A stretch of 64,000 nucleotides of DNA from Conchocele bisecta. Taxonomy: Eukaryota; Mollusca; Bivalvia; Lucinida; Thyasiridae. Of the stretch, positions 19,101-28,253 are shown one piece after another. The notes below the pieces were generated by a model. It was not told where the DNA came from, made no database searches, and worked only from the letters and a program-made list of their open reading frames with translations. Numbering within the stretch: the first letter of the stretch is position 1; each line of letters begins with the position of its first letter. A program made the position numbers and the translations under genes. The DNA is taken from assembly GCA_029237695.1 (NCBI GenBank), contig CM055266.1, forward strand, positions 112,547,370-112,611,369, given 5' to 3'.

Positions 19101-20081
19101 TGGCCGGGACCGGTAGGAAAAGAGTCGAAGGGCAGAGAAAGCTCGTGGGGGCAATGTCCGCCAAGAAGATGATCATATACTCACCGCTGCTAAATGGTAT
19201 CTGGAGCACGGTCTGATCGTCAAGGCGGTGCATAGGGTGATAGACTACACGCCCGGGAAACCGTTTCAATGGTTCGTTAAAGAGGTCACCGCTGCTAGAC
19301 GGACGGGGGACGTCGACAAGAGCAAGGCGGTGTTGGCGGAGATATTCAAACTGGTTGGCAACGCGTGTTGTGGCAAGCTGATAGAGGCACAAGAGAGACA
19401 CCTGAACACCACATATACGAAGGATGAGAAGACTGTCGATCGGGCACTGAGGTCGGCGTGGTTCGAAGACTTGGAGGAGATTGGGGAGGCTTACGAGATA
19501 TCGAGCAGGAAGACTCGAGTGGTGATCAACAGACCGTTTCAGTGTGGCATAGCGGTCTACCAGTTGGCCAAGCTCCGGATGCTGGAGTTCTACTACGATT
19601 TCTTGGACAAGTACGTGGATCGCGGAGATTTCGAACTGATACAGATGGACACTGACAGCATGTACTTCGCGCTGTCGGAGAAGACGCTGGCGGCGGTGGT
19701 GAGAAAGAATATGAAGAGAAAGTTTAATAAGGAGAAGACCGAGTGGTTGGCGAGGGACGTGTGGAGCAACAGAACTCCGGGACTGTTCAAGCTGGAATTC
19801 GAAGGGATAGAGCCATCGCTCTGTGTAGCAAGTGTTACTACGTGAGCGGTGATGGAAAATCTAAGCACTCGGCCAAGGGGATGTCGAAGAGATCTAACGA
19901 TCTGACTTGGGGAAGGTATAAGAGTGCTCTCGAAGGGGGTAGGGATATGGCGGAGAACAGGGGATTCCGAATGATTAACGGGGTGATGAAGACGTACTGT
20001 CAACAAAAATTAGGACTCTCGGCGTACTACGACAAGAGGAGAGTGATGGAAGACGGGTTACACACCGAGCCTATAGGATAG
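16129..20081 (+). pseudogene. POLB: Polinton protein-primed family B DNA polymerase, three frameshifts
   Basis: It replicates the element by protein-primed synthesis. ATG 16129 is preferred to the upstream TTG. N-terminal residues 1-35 resemble a SAP/Rho-N-like helix-extended-helix. At about residue 280, DDYLCLFRCIA recalls an OTU-like Cys box. CTGCQQRFTK with later His and Cys near residue 385 is a zinc finger. FQFHGCYWHGCP near residue 485 is the endonuclease-like signature seen in Polinton polymerases. The exonuclease motifs are YDFEAYLD (nt about 17816) and VGFNCSRYD (about 18112). The polymerase motifs are YDANALYL (about 18838), NACCGK (about 19360) and MDTDSMYF (about 19645). The frame changes near 18413-18420, 19185-19195 and 19800-19810, so the active-site segments lie in different frames. 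All catalytic motifs survive, so decay is recent or the indels are assembly errors. It converges on the integrase with a 30-bp gap. Confidence 0.93.
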
Positions 20082-20111
20082 ATAAAAAAAAAAGAACTAT
20101 GAGAGAGAATA

Positions 20112-21155
20112 CTAAAGACTCTGATGATCCGGGGGTAGCTGGGTGTCAGAAGGCACCGCGAGAAGTTCTTCGCGAACAAATCCTCGAGATGGCCCATCAT
20201 CCAAATAGTAGAGCACGGGCTCATCTGGCTTGGTAATAGATCGATCTAGATGATATACGTTGAGAGACCACACGGGATCAGTCGCGCGGCGGCTGCCACC
20301 TTCGAGCTCTCCCGGTTGATAGAGGTACCGGACGTCAATATCCGATGGAAGTGCAATCGGTGATTGCTGCTCCTCTAAACCAACGGGTCGCCCGCGCGAG
20401 ACGGCAGAGGGCTCGCTCGTCACCCTTTTAAACTTGATAGCATCTACGGGCTTCTTACCTATCAATCTGGTCACCTCTCCGTTCAGTGCGGAGACCACGG
20501 CGGGTAGTCTGGCCACCCACTCGGTCGATCGCGAATGAGGGTCTACAAGTTCTTTAGCGTATTTGTGTCCGAACAGTCTCTCAGCCAGGGTTCGATTGAA
20601 GCGCTCCACGATCCCGTGGTCCCCGTGGATGTTGACGCGGCCGCGTCAGACAGAAACGTCGTGCTTAGACAATAGATGAGAGACCGCGCCTATGAACTCG
20701 CGGCCGGGATCGACCTGGAGAAGATTCGGCCATTTGAGAGGACTCCTCTTATATATTCGGGAGAGAGCCTCGGCCACCTCCTTAGACTCTTTAGTGGCCA
20801 ACGGCTCAGCCCCCTTATAACGACTCGCTACGTAAACGACTGTCAGCGCGTACTTGTACGTCTTACGACCGACGCGATCGTGAGGGAGAAACAGGAGATC
20901 CGCTTGGTGAACTTGGTTCGGTACCGGCACGTCGAATTTCGGGCGCGGAATATTGTGAGGCGCGGGTAAATAGATCTGCCAGATGGCCTGCTTCTTGAGC
21001 CATTCCTTGACAACGTTTTCTGAAACCTTGGTCGCCGCCGCGAGGTTCTTGATGGCAGCGAGTCCCTTCCAGTAGCCGCGGGGGCTATAGTACGCATTCG
21101 CTAGCTGGCGCGTTAGGCGAACCGATAGATTGGTATTAAGTTTGCGCGTGTTCAT
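20112..21155 (-). pseudogene. INT: Polinton retroviral-type integrase, one internal stop
   Basis: DDE integrase that inserts the element into the host genome. It is read from ATG at 21155. The N-terminal half includes VHQADLLFLPHD with the first catalytic Asp, and LLQVDPGREF with the second. A TGA at 20646-20648 interrupts the same frame, after which GIVERFNRTLAERLF provides the catalytic Glu. The C-terminal part (YHLDRSITKPDEPVLYYL) has the aromatic chromo/SH3-like composition seen in Polinton integrases. No frameshift is needed, only the single stop, compatible with a C-to-T change in CGA. Its start overlaps the end of the upstream 116-aa gene by 20 bp, suggesting co-transcription. Total length of about 347 codons is normal for the family. 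Confidence 0.92.
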
Positions 21156-21486
21156 CGTATGCGATGCATTCTAATATATCGGACAATCTCCAACATGCCC
21201 TCGCCAGATCGTCCGGTAACTGCGTCGATAATAATAAACCTTTGTTGGAAGTACAATCGCGATTGGGGGTTAAGTTCTGAAGGAACTTGGGAAAATCTAA
21301 TCCCCCAGGATTGGTGGAGGAATCTAACATCCGCTTTGCGAAAAGGGTGGCCACTTTTTCGTCCTCCAGCCACGTCTCGAGAGAATCTCTGGCCAGACGA
21401 ATCATACCCTTTGCACCAACCATGCGGTGTTTAAGGGCAGTGTAGCCTACATCAATCATAGCAAAATAAAGTTCGTCAACTGACAT
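21136..21486 (-). CDS. Small Polinton protein of unknown function (116 aa)
   Basis: An intact frame from ATG 21486. It is preceded by AT-rich sequence with AATTAATT boxes (21511-21530) like those before other genes of the element. The product starts MSVDELYFAMIDVGYTALKH, is mostly helical by composition and soluble, with two cysteines near the end. It overlaps the integrase start by 20 bp and is probably on the same transcript. I do not recognise a domain. Confidence 0.6.
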   Translation of the reverse strand: MSVDELYFAMIDVGYTALKHRMVGAKGMIRLARDSLETWLEDEKVATLFAKRMLDSSTNPGGLDFPKFLQNLTPNRDCTSNKGLLLSTQLPDDLARACWRLSDILECIAYDEHAQT

Positions 21487-21529
21487 CGTTCTATATATAT
21501 ATATTTATAATTAATTTAAAATAATTAAT

Positions 21530-21775
21530 TTAAAATCTCGATCGAATATAGTAGCCGACGAGCCCCACCACACCCATTCCCACGACGATGAACGCGATCT
21601 CGCGGTCTTTTTGTGGCTCTGATGGTACATAGAAATCTGAAAGTTGGGGCTCGCGATCCAGCGGCGCGAGACTTTTGTGCGGATATGCCAGCGCGTACTC
21701 GCGGTTGGCTTCTTCAACGTTCTGAAAAGTTTGCGCGGCGTGATTTTCGCGGCGAAGCTCTTCATTGACCTAGTC
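21530..21775 (-). pseudogene. Conserved Polinton small protein with C-terminal membrane anchor, broken 5' end
   Basis: The frame open from 21769 to the TAA at 21530 encodes a hydrophilic helix (VNEELRRENHAAQTFQNVEE), a PQLSDFYVPS segment and a C-terminal hydrophobic anchor (IAFIVVGMGVVGLVGYYI). An in-frame TAG at 21770-21772 blocks upstream extension. A plausible N-terminal segment (SLVNALAFSGSN) is found in another frame near 21800-21850. The overlapping 84-aa frame that starts with ATG at 21765 is Arg/Ser/Trp-rich and unlike a real protein. I believe similar small anchored proteins occur in other Polintons, but cannot name the function. Confidence 0.6.
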
Positions 21776-21876
21776 CAGATGGGCGGTTCGTTTTTTCGAC
21801 CACGAAAAAGTTGCTACCGCTGAACGCCAATGCGTTTACGAGCGAAACCACCTACCATTAATGCGATTGAAGTCAT

Positions 21877-22110
21877 TTATTTCCATATATTAACTGGTAG
21901 AATTCCAGCTTTAACTAGATAATCTCGGGTCCAAACTGCGGCCGCTACATCTAAGGTCGCGAGCCCTACGTCTCTCGCAGTAAAGTCCAATTTGGGAGCG
22001 GATCCTCCTAGGGCCATCTTTGATAGTCGAGCATACCCGATACTGAAACCCGATATCACCACGGCGTGATAAAGCGCATTCACTAACATTTTACCATCTT
22101 GTTCAGCCAT
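21877..22110 (-). CDS. Conserved small Polinton protein (77 aa), hydrophobic
   Basis: An intact frame from ATG 22110. The sequence contains ALYHAVVISGFSIGYARL, a hydrophobic stretch, then KMALGGSAPKLDF and ends LVKAGILPVNI. The pattern of one or two hydrophobic helices with a GGS.PKLDF motif matches a small protein I recall as recurrent in animal Polintons. A virion membrane or minor structural role is inference. It sits 5 bp downstream of the 162-aa gene, same strand. Confidence 0.72.
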   Translation of the reverse strand: MAEQDGKMLVNALYHAVVISGFSIGYARLSKMALGGSAPKLDFTARDVGLATLDVAAAVWTRDYLVKAGILPVNIWK

Positions 22111-22115
22111 TATAA

Positions 22116-22604
22116 TTATTGCATATAAAAGGGGTCGCGATCAATGTTTAAATGGGGCACATCCAATCGCGATTGGTGTTTCGTAACTTTCTTCTGAACA
22201 CTGGCTGGTTGTTTTTTCGATAATATGGGGTATTTCCACACGCACAGGGCACCAACAACTGCCAGACCACCACCAACAACCCAACTCCAATTCACGAATT
22301 TGTGTGACAAATTCAAAGAATTTGGGTGTGCTTCCAATTCGTGAATTGGGGGTGTACTCAACTCTGTCTTCAGATGTTTTGTTGTCTCCGTCCCCGATTG
22401 CAACGACTGTTTAGCCTCTCGAAGCTCGGCGAGTATTTTATCTTGTTTAACTTTTCGGGTGGCAGCCGCCGCCCGCCCAGCTGCCTGTCTTTTGGGATTT
22501 TTTATATGCGGTATGTCATCCAGTGACGGAGTAACACTCGGGTTCGATTGGGTTGGAGCAATCGGGTTCAACTCCGTCACTCTCGCGGGTGTGTCTTGTG
22601 TCAT
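22116..22604 (-). CDS. Polinton single-pass membrane protein (162 aa)
   Basis: An intact frame from ATG 22604. The N-terminus is Pro/Thr-rich and disordered. KNPKRQAAGRAAAATRK near residue 35-51 is a basic Ala-rich motif common in Polinton proteins of this position. A heptad-like segment follows. One transmembrane helix (WSWVVGGGLAVVGALCVW) lies near residue 108-127, with a basic C-terminal tail. Function is unknown. Location between other membrane genes suggests a virion-associated protein, which is inference. Confidence 0.7.
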   Translation of the reverse strand: MTQDTPARVTELNPIAPTQSNPSVTPSLDDIPHIKNPKRQAAGRAAAATRKVKQDKILAELREAKQSLQSGTETTKHLKTELSTPPIHELEAHPNSLNLSHKFVNWSWVVGGGLAVVGALCVWKYPILSKKQPASVQKKVTKHQSRLDVPHLNIDRDPFYMQ

Positions 22605-23298
22605 AATTTATAATATTAGGGCTTATAGTTCGTGGGCATATATGTCCAAATTGACAGTGTTTACCCGTGGTCAACGCGGTTGTCAGCGGAGCTAAGTACA
22701 TTCCAAACTTGTGATAAATTGAGCAGCAGGCTGTTCTAAGAGTGTGACCTATAAAAGGGTCAGTCTCTAGATCGTCAATCAATCCCGCGGTGTTTGGTAT
22801 AGGGAGAAGTATACTAACGGCGGTTGCGTACAAATGAATAGCCGCCGATCCGAGAGTTTTTGTCATCTCCGCTCCCAATTTGGATTCGTATCGCGCATAC
22901 ATTTTATCGATCTCCTCATCTGACATCTTATCCACCTGAAAAACTGAGAGACGCCTACCGAGATAATGCTCCGATTGTCCCCCAGCAACCAGCGCAGCTA
23001 GCCGCTCTCGTCGCGCCGCATTTTCATTTTCATTCGGAGTCGTTGCACTCAACCCAATACCAACCGCCGTTGGAGTTGATTCCGATTGCTCTGTCGGATC
23101 ATTATTGTTGGCAGTCGGAGTTGAGGTTTCTTCCATTAGCTGATCGAGAAGTTCGTCGCAGTTCATTTTTCTTAAAATTAATTTAACTATTCTAACAAGT
23201 CTCATCACTTTAACATATTGCCAAGCGCACCACCCGATACTTATGATCACCATTATGCTCGCAACAAAGCTCGCAGCGGAGCACCAAATTGTTAACAT
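22516..23298 (-). CDS. Conserved Polinton protein (up to 260 aa), probable late frameshift
   Basis: The frame opens at ATG 23298 with a hydrophobic helix (FVASIMVIISIGWCAW). An alternative start at ATG 23166 is preceded by AATTAATTTTAAG at 23171-23184, the motif also found before other element genes, so 23166 may be the true start. The core has KMSDEEIDKMYARYESKLG and DPFIGHTL, LYATAVSILLPIP and FGMYLAPLTTALTT, a pattern I recall from other Polintons without a known function. The last 40 or so codons overlap the next gene by 89 bp and look unlike protein. A one-base change near 22670 would end the protein at about 22623, just before the next ATG, so a small frameshift is likely. Confidence 0.65.
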   Translation of the reverse strand: MLTIWCSAASFVASIMVIISIGWCAWQYVKVMRLVRIVKLILRKMNCDELLDQLMEETSTPTANNNDPTEQSESTPTAVGIGLSATTPNENENAARRERLAALVAGGQSEHYLGRRLSVFQVDKMSDEEIDKMYARYESKLGAEMTKTLGSAAIHLYATAVSILLPIPNTAGLIDDLETDPFIGHTLRTACCSIYHKFGMYLAPLTTALTTGKHCQFGHICPRTISPNIINYDTRHTRESDGVEPDCSNPIEPECYSVTG

Positions 23299-23422
23299 TG
23301 TTAACCATTGTTCAGCATTTGTTCAACATTTGTTAAGCATTTGTTCAGCATTGTTCAGCAATTGCTAAGCATTGTTCAGCATTGTTCAGCATTTGTTCAG
23401 TAATTGCTAATTAATTATAAAA
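23299..23422. repeat. Short tandem repeats TTGTTCAGCAT within the Polinton
   Basis: An 11-13 bp unit of the TTGTTCAGCAT type occurs about eight times with small variations between 23306 and 23400. It is followed by AT-rich TTAATTATAAAATTAATT. It separates the 260-aa gene from the ATPase gene. It could be expansion of a regulatory spacer, but no function is visible. Confidence 0.6.
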
Positions 23423-24180
23423 TTAATTGATAACTTCGTAAGCAGTTGGTTGATCAGTCTTTAGCAAAAGCTTGGCGTGCTTAGTTTCCGAAAGCATCTG
23501 TCGAACCTCCAGGCGCTCCTCGCGCGTTGGGATAACGTCATTCTCTCGAAGACAGTCATCGAATGAGTCTCGGTCCTTGCAGTGAAAGAGGGCGACCCAT
23601 TTCGTTTGCTCGCGCAGATCCTTGAGGACGGCGTTGTACTTTTGAGTGGATATCCATACGCTTTGCCTAGCATGGCGGCCAGAAAATGCGAGCTCGGAGA
23701 GCATGTCCTTCTTTTTAGTCATCGCCGCCTTGGCCGAGCAATCGTCAATCACGTATAGGGTGGGCTCACCCTGGAATTTTTGGTATAAACCACGCAACCA
23801 ATCGTGAAGCCTATCACCGGGGTCAATAACGTATACCTCAGGATCGGTCCATATCCACGGGCGCCGCTGATAAGTATCGTTGTGCCGCACAGTGGGACAT
23901 AGTATCACAATGTGACGAAAGGCATCGCGGTAGGAGCCCTCGAGCAAGTCTAGGATGAAAACCGTTTTTCCACATCCTGTCTGCCCACATATTATGGCAG
24001 AGTGGGCATCTCCAATCGTGAATTCATCTCCAATCGTTGGTATTGATTGCTAATTTTCTTAATTAATTCTTTAGAATTATCAAATTTCTTAATTAATAAA
24101 TCGTTAGAATGATTGCTAATTTTCTTAAAATTAATTAATAAATCGTTAGATTTAGTAGAGTGCTGAGACGTATCGGCCAT
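23423..24180 (-). pseudogene. ATP: Polinton genome-packaging ATPase (FtsK/HerA, A32-like), one frameshift
   Basis: Packages element DNA into capsids using ATP. ATG 24180 starts a Lys/Asn/Ser-rich helical leader with internal repeats (NDLLINFKKISN, NDLLIKKF). The frame shifts near 24040-24048 and continues with the Walker A motif CGQTGCGKTVF (nt about 23965), Walker B LYVIDD (about 23750) and a sensor-like STQKYNAV (about 23645). It ends at 23423. The total of about 250 residues is normal for Polinton ATPases. The first 29 bp overlap the end of the MCP gene, so the two are probably co-expressed. Without the frameshift the Walker A region has no ATG of its own. Confidence 0.9.
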
Positions 24181-25447
24181 CTTCGATGTTCAGTTGTGCG
24201 TCTGTAATTATATATAAGTACACGTTCAATGCGCCATTTCCATCCGCCTCTTTGGTTATCTGGATCGTCACACCCTCGCTAGCGTTCTCAACTTGGCGTC
24301 CGCTACCGTGTATTTGGTCGTCGTCGCTGGCTCGCATGTCTAGCCATAACGCGTATTTGGTATTCAGAAACTCCGCGAGGGAGACGGCCGAGAGATGCAG
24401 GTCTTTGGCAACCGCGGCAACCTCCGGGGAGCGCTTGGAGCCGGCAGAAAACTGCTTTCTTACTTCGTCCCACTGCTGGTGCGCGCGAAGACCCGCGCTG
24501 TAGAGTTGATTGGGTACTCCCTCGATCGTCACCTCTACCTTCGTGATTTTGGGGTTATATAATTTGTCGGTTTTTCTAACACCGAACGCGAACCGAGCCT
24601 CCTCGAACAGCATCAGTATACCTTTCATCGAGCGGGCGGGTACGTTGACGTTAATATTCCACAATGTGTCGCTTTTGTCTTTCGTCATCTTGCGATGGCG
24701 AAGAACTCGGTCGTAAAGTATGGCAACGCGCCCGGCGTACTGGGTTCTGATCAATCGCGCGAGTTCGGGCATCGTGACCATGTCGTACTCCAGCGAAACA
24801 TTATCGATCGTATACGTCGATAACTGGTCGCTGGCTATGAGAACTCGTGCGTAGTCGTTGAACGTTAGTTCGTATTCGAGGCGGTCAGCCAAAGCACTCT
24901 GATAGTAGGGCATGTGACTCTCCAGCAACTCAAAGTCGAGCGGGATGTAGAAGCGGTTGCCGTAAGCGCCCGCGACCGCGTTGTCGCTCGCGTTGTTATC
25001 TACCTTGTTGGCAGCCCCGATTCTAAGTTTGGTTACGTTCTTATTTTTGCTGGTGTCAATACCCTGATAGACAGCGTTTTCGCGCTCTTGCGCCGTCTTC
25101 CACAGGTCCTGATAGCAATGGTAGACGTCGCTGTCGTCGATCGACATCACCTCATTACCAGAAATCTTTATCATGGTCTTCTTGACGATGGCGCGACCAA
25201 TGTTCTGAACGACGGTTCGGTCCGCGTCCGTCGACGTCAGCGAAATAGTGAAAGCGAGGCGAACAGTACCCGGCACAATGACGTCGTTAGCTCCGAGGTT
25301 GGGGAAGCGGACCAAGAGCTGCTGGTTCTGGTCGATCGTCGATGGGTTGTTCGTAATAACGACACTCTGTCTCACGCCTTTTGCCCCGAGGGGCTCACGC
25401 AGTCTGCGGTATGGATTGAGTTTGTGACCGTATTGACTCGAAGACAT
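24152..25447 (-). CDS. MCP: Polinton major capsid protein, double jelly-roll (431 aa)
   Basis: Forms the hexon-like pseudo-hexameric capsomers of the predicted icosahedral capsid. The frame is intact from ATG 25447 to 24152. The peptide opens MSSSQYGHKLNPYRRL. It has the conserved FYIPLDFELL at residues 166-175 followed by LADRLEYELTFNDYARVL, both typical of Polinton MCPs. The second jelly-roll half includes NVNVPARSMKGILMLFEE and the C-terminal NVYLYIITDAQLNIEDGRY strand. Length is a little under the usual 450-600. It lies divergent to the 467-aa gene across a 73-bp region with the AATTAATTTTAAG motif. This is the best preserved large gene of the element. Confidence 0.95.
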   Translation of the reverse strand: MSSSQYGHKLNPYRRLREPLGAKGVRQSVVITNNPSTIDQNQQLLVRFPNLGANDVIVPGTVRLAFTISLTSTDADRTVVQNIGRAIVKKTMIKISGNEVMSIDDSDVYHCYQDLWKTAQERENAVYQGIDTSKNKNVTKLRIGAANKVDNNASDNAVAGAYGNRFYIPLDFELLESHMPYYQSALADRLEYELTFNDYARVLIASDQLSTYTIDNVSLEYDMVTMPELARLIRTQYAGRVAILYDRVLRHRKMTKDKSDTLWNINVNVPARSMKGILMLFEEARFAFGVRKTDKLYNPKITKVEVTIEGVPNQLYSAGLRAHQQWDEVRKQFSAGSKRSPEVAAVAKDLHLSAVSLAEFLNTKYALWLDMRASDDDQIHGSGRQVENASEGVTIQITKEADGNGALNVYLYIITDAQLNIEDGRYVSALY

Positions 25448-25520
25448 AATTTAGTGAAACTATATTAAACCCGTATGGTTTTGTCTTTAATACATAATTA
25501 ATTTTAAGAAAGCTATAAAG
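25448..25520. promoter_or_regulatory. Divergent intergenic region with AATTAATTTTAAG motif
   Basis: This 73-bp gap between the MCP start (minus) and the 467-aa gene start (plus) holds AATTAATTTTAAG at 25496-25508, 13 bp before the plus-strand ATG. The same 13-mer lies upstream of ATG 23166 (23171-23184, minus) and at about 24124-24136. A close variant (AATTAATTTTATT) is directly before ATG 28974. Promoter function is inferred from position only. Confidence 0.5.
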
Positions 25521-26924
25521 ATGGATGATTACGATATTAACATGGATGAAATCGGCAGAGACGATTTCCGCGATGATGATGACATCGATGACTATGACGA
25601 TACGACCTTCATAATAGAGACAGATAAAGATCCTGGGTATGTCGACCCCCGAATTACGCCCTTAACAGCCATACCAATGGGAACTTCACCCGAGACTACG
25701 TTCCCCTGGGAGGCCCCATCCGCAACTCCGGCTTGGGCGGGCGGTGCCGAGATTCCTGCGGGGATCTCCAAGAATGAGCTGGCGCCTCTCACGGAAACGG
25801 AGTCTCAGGTGAAACGGTGGGAGAGTGAGGTGTCTAAAAACGGCATCAAGGCCACGTTGGAGTTCCGCAGCACTAAAAGAGGAGACTTGTGGGTTAAATG
25901 GGGTAATAGCTGGAAGTTGCTGACGTACAAGAACGACCCGACCCGGTTCCTCAGCCCCTCTTCCGTGAACCGATATGGAGTATCCCTCGCTCGAGCTCTC
26001 GGAGTGATCGATGATCGGTCGCAGCTGCCTCAACAAATGGTAAAAACCCTACAGTCTACCGACGAAACGCTGGCGAAGACGGCCGTCGCTATAAAAATGA
26101 GCGAGCTCAGCGATGTCCCTCGTATAGCCACCGACGCTATTAACACAGTGGAAACCACGGTCAACGAAATGAACGGCACAAAATATGACCCACCATTACC
26201 TCTTCGCGAACTCCTGGGACTCGATAAGGCTCTGCAAACAACTCGGGGCGAACTGGTCAATAATCTCTCCAAACTCACGGCGCTGGACAAACATATCGCG
26301 CTAGAAGAAAGAAAACTTGGGGAAGTCCGTGACGATAGAGAATCTACCGAGCGGATCAACAAACTCCTGCGGTCGTTGCGGGACGAAAGAGAAGCTCGCT
26401 TGGAGGCTGCTTCGACTAACCGTGAGGCACTTTCCGGCCAATTAAGTCGGAGCCGTGAAACAATCTCGAGGGTTCTGCACGAGGACACGACACTCGGTGA
26501 GCGTCTTCGCACTCTGTTCAAAGAGAAGGGCGTCACGATATTAACCATCATCGCAGCTTTCAGCATGATTATATCGACCCTAATTCTATCTATTTCGACT
26601 CTATTTGTAGCTGTCAATGCTGGTGCCGCACCAGCACAAGCACCAGCACCAGCACCAGCACCAGCACCAGCACCCGCGCCATCCGCCGGAGCCAAGGAGT
26701 GGATAAAAAAACAACTAAAAGCCCTCGCCAGTCTCCTGGCTAAATTAGCAGGAAAGTTGGCTGCCGCGCTGCCTGGTTTGATAGGAGGTATCCTATCCTT
26801 CTTGTTATCTATATTATCAAAAACGGTCGGATGGCTCGCCGAGAATACCTGGGCTTTAATCGTGGCCATCGCCGGTCTCCTACTATTCTTCGCCAGAGAG
26901 TTCCTAAAACCAAAGCGTAAATAA
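25521..26924 (+). CDS. Conserved Polinton membrane protein with Ala-Pro repeat (467 aa)
   Basis: An intact frame from ATG 25521. Residues 1-40 are highly acidic. Residues 114-165 hold a compact domain (FRSTKRGDLWVKWGNSWKLL, then RYGVSLARALGV). About 225-320 is charged and coiled-coil-like. A transmembrane helix is at about 338-364. An Ala-Pro repeat follows at about 371-386. Then comes an amphipathic Leu/Ala/Lys segment (IKKQLKALASLLAKLAGKL) and a hydrophobic C-terminus ending in FLKPKRK. Proteins with this layout recur in animal Polintons and adintoviruses. A membrane-active role in entry has been suggested for similar hydrophobic segments and is inference here. The 3' end overlaps the opposing gene by 21 bp. 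Confidence 0.82.
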   Translation: MDDYDINMDEIGRDDFRDDDDIDDYDDTTFIIETDKDPGYVDPRITPLTAIPMGTSPETTFPWEAPSATPAWAGGAEIPAGISKNELAPLTETESQVKRWESEVSKNGIKATLEFRSTKRGDLWVKWGNSWKLLTYKNDPTRFLSPSSVNRYGVSLARALGVIDDRSQLPQQMVKTLQSTDETLAKTAVAIKMSELSDVPRIATDAINTVETTVNEMNGTKYDPPLPLRELLGLDKALQTTRGELVNNLSKLTALDKHIALEERKLGEVRDDRESTERINKLLRSLRDEREARLEAASTNREALSGQLSRSRETISRVLHEDTTLGERLRTLFKEKGVTILTIIAAFSMIISTLILSISTLFVAVNAGAAPAQAPAPAPAPAPAPAPSAGAKEWIKKQLKALASLLAKLAGKLAAALPGLIGGILSFLLSILSKTVGWLAENTWALIVAIAGLLLFFAREFLKPKRK

Positions 26925-28239
26925 TCCGATCGCCACGAGGGCGACGACGAGCGCTAATTTCTCCTCCTCGTGTGTTGTGCTTCCAATTTCAGCATTGTTG
27001 ATGATTGGTGTTTCCGCGGGTGGAACAACGGGTTTAAATGAACTTGATTCGTGAATTGAGGGTGGTGCTTGCGGTTTTATGAAATCGCTTCCGCTGTTGG
27101 GGGTGCGCTTGATGATATCCACGTTCACGTTACCGTTGTGACCGATTTTTTGATTGGCGGTGGCGATTACGATTTGATTATTGTAACCATCAACCGGGTC
27201 GTCTCGTAGTATCATATTGCTCTGCGCCATATAAAGACCTATTCCAAATGCATAGTCCACTGGGGTGCTGGCAGTCTGCAAAACGTCTTGATAATTCTGG
27301 ATCGCCTTCTCCAGGTCCACCTTAGCTGAGATGGCGTCCTCAACAAGTGCCAAGAACTGTTTTTGCGCGTCAAACGCCGTTCCGAATCCTATTATAGAAC
27401 TGCGAGTTTGCTTCTGTGCGCCGAGGATGGCCCAGACGTACGTGCGAATAGATTCGTTGAGGCGGGTAACACCGGCCTGCGTAAACCCTAGACCGCCGTC
27501 CAATATAAAGGTTTCTATACCCTTATGCACGTTTTCGTCTTGTAAAATATAATCGACGTGAGCTCGTTTCGGAGGTAACCAATTGCAGGATGAGACGCCG
27601 CAGTGCCGACCTCCAGATACTTCCGGCCCGAAGGTCATCGTCGCGGGATCAAAATTCCCGGCGTTCCGACTGCCGATGTGGTCACCCGATCGATCGTGTC
27701 TAAAATCAGTCTGCATCCAATTCCCGGACTGGCCCCGAATGAGAACGGTGCCCAGGCTGTTGGTGTTAGGAAATAATTTCTGTCTCCAGTCCGCATCTTT
27801 TGAAACTTTAAATTCGTCACATATCCATTCGAACGCCTTACCGTTGTATGTGTTGGAAATGGGATTCCACCCGTCGTCTTGAGGTAGTGGAGTACCTAGT
27901 TCTTTGAGAATCCTCCTAATGGTATAATACACATGAAAGTTGTAGACGCTACTGCTTAACATGCTGGCCACACCCGGTTGTGGCACACCACACGGCAAAA
28001 TTTAGATGGTTCTGCCAGAACTGCATAAGATTGTTGTTCCAGTTTGTTATGACATCCTGTGTAATGGTTTTAGGAAGTCCGTACTTTTCAAATATGTTAG
28101 TGAAATTTGTGTCGAAACCCGCGCCCAAACTAGCTCTTATTGTGGGGTGCACAAGCTCACCAATGGTGTTCTTTTGAGTGTATACACCACCAACTTTATA
28201 CTTTGCATTAGAATTAAAGCTAAATGCTTTTGTATCCAT
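26904..28239 (-). pseudogene. Conserved Polinton protein (about 440 aa), one frameshift
   Basis: It starts at ATG 28239 (MDTKAFSFNSNAKYK) and stays open to about 27965. The frame then changes within the overlap 27949-27998 and continues to 26904. The two parts fit as one product because the N-terminal part stops mid-domain at NFAVWCATTGCG and the second part resumes with YNFHVYYTIRRIL. Visible motifs are WICDEFKVSKDADWRQKL, GLGFTQAGVTRLNESIRTYV, GFGTAFDAQKQF and a C-terminal hydrophobic tail (LALVVALVAIGLFTLWF). I recall this as a conserved Polinton virion or membrane protein of unknown function. Its ATG lies only 14 bp from the divergent mCP ATG. Confidence 0.78.
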
Positions 28240-28253
28240 TGAAAGATAGTATT

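Noticed and set aside
21511..21765. 84-aa ORF with an ATG start
   Set aside because: The overlapping frame encodes a much more protein-like sequence with a C-terminal membrane anchor. The 84-aa frame is Arg/Ser/Trp-rich and reads as its shadow.
24186..25468. Open frames on the plus strand across this stretch
   Set aside because: They are antisense shadows of the intact capsid gene and have no domain or start context.
26030..26869. 279-codon minus-strand frame
   Set aside because: Antisense shadow of the 467-aa gene. Its (AG)n stretch is the complement of the Ala-Pro codons.
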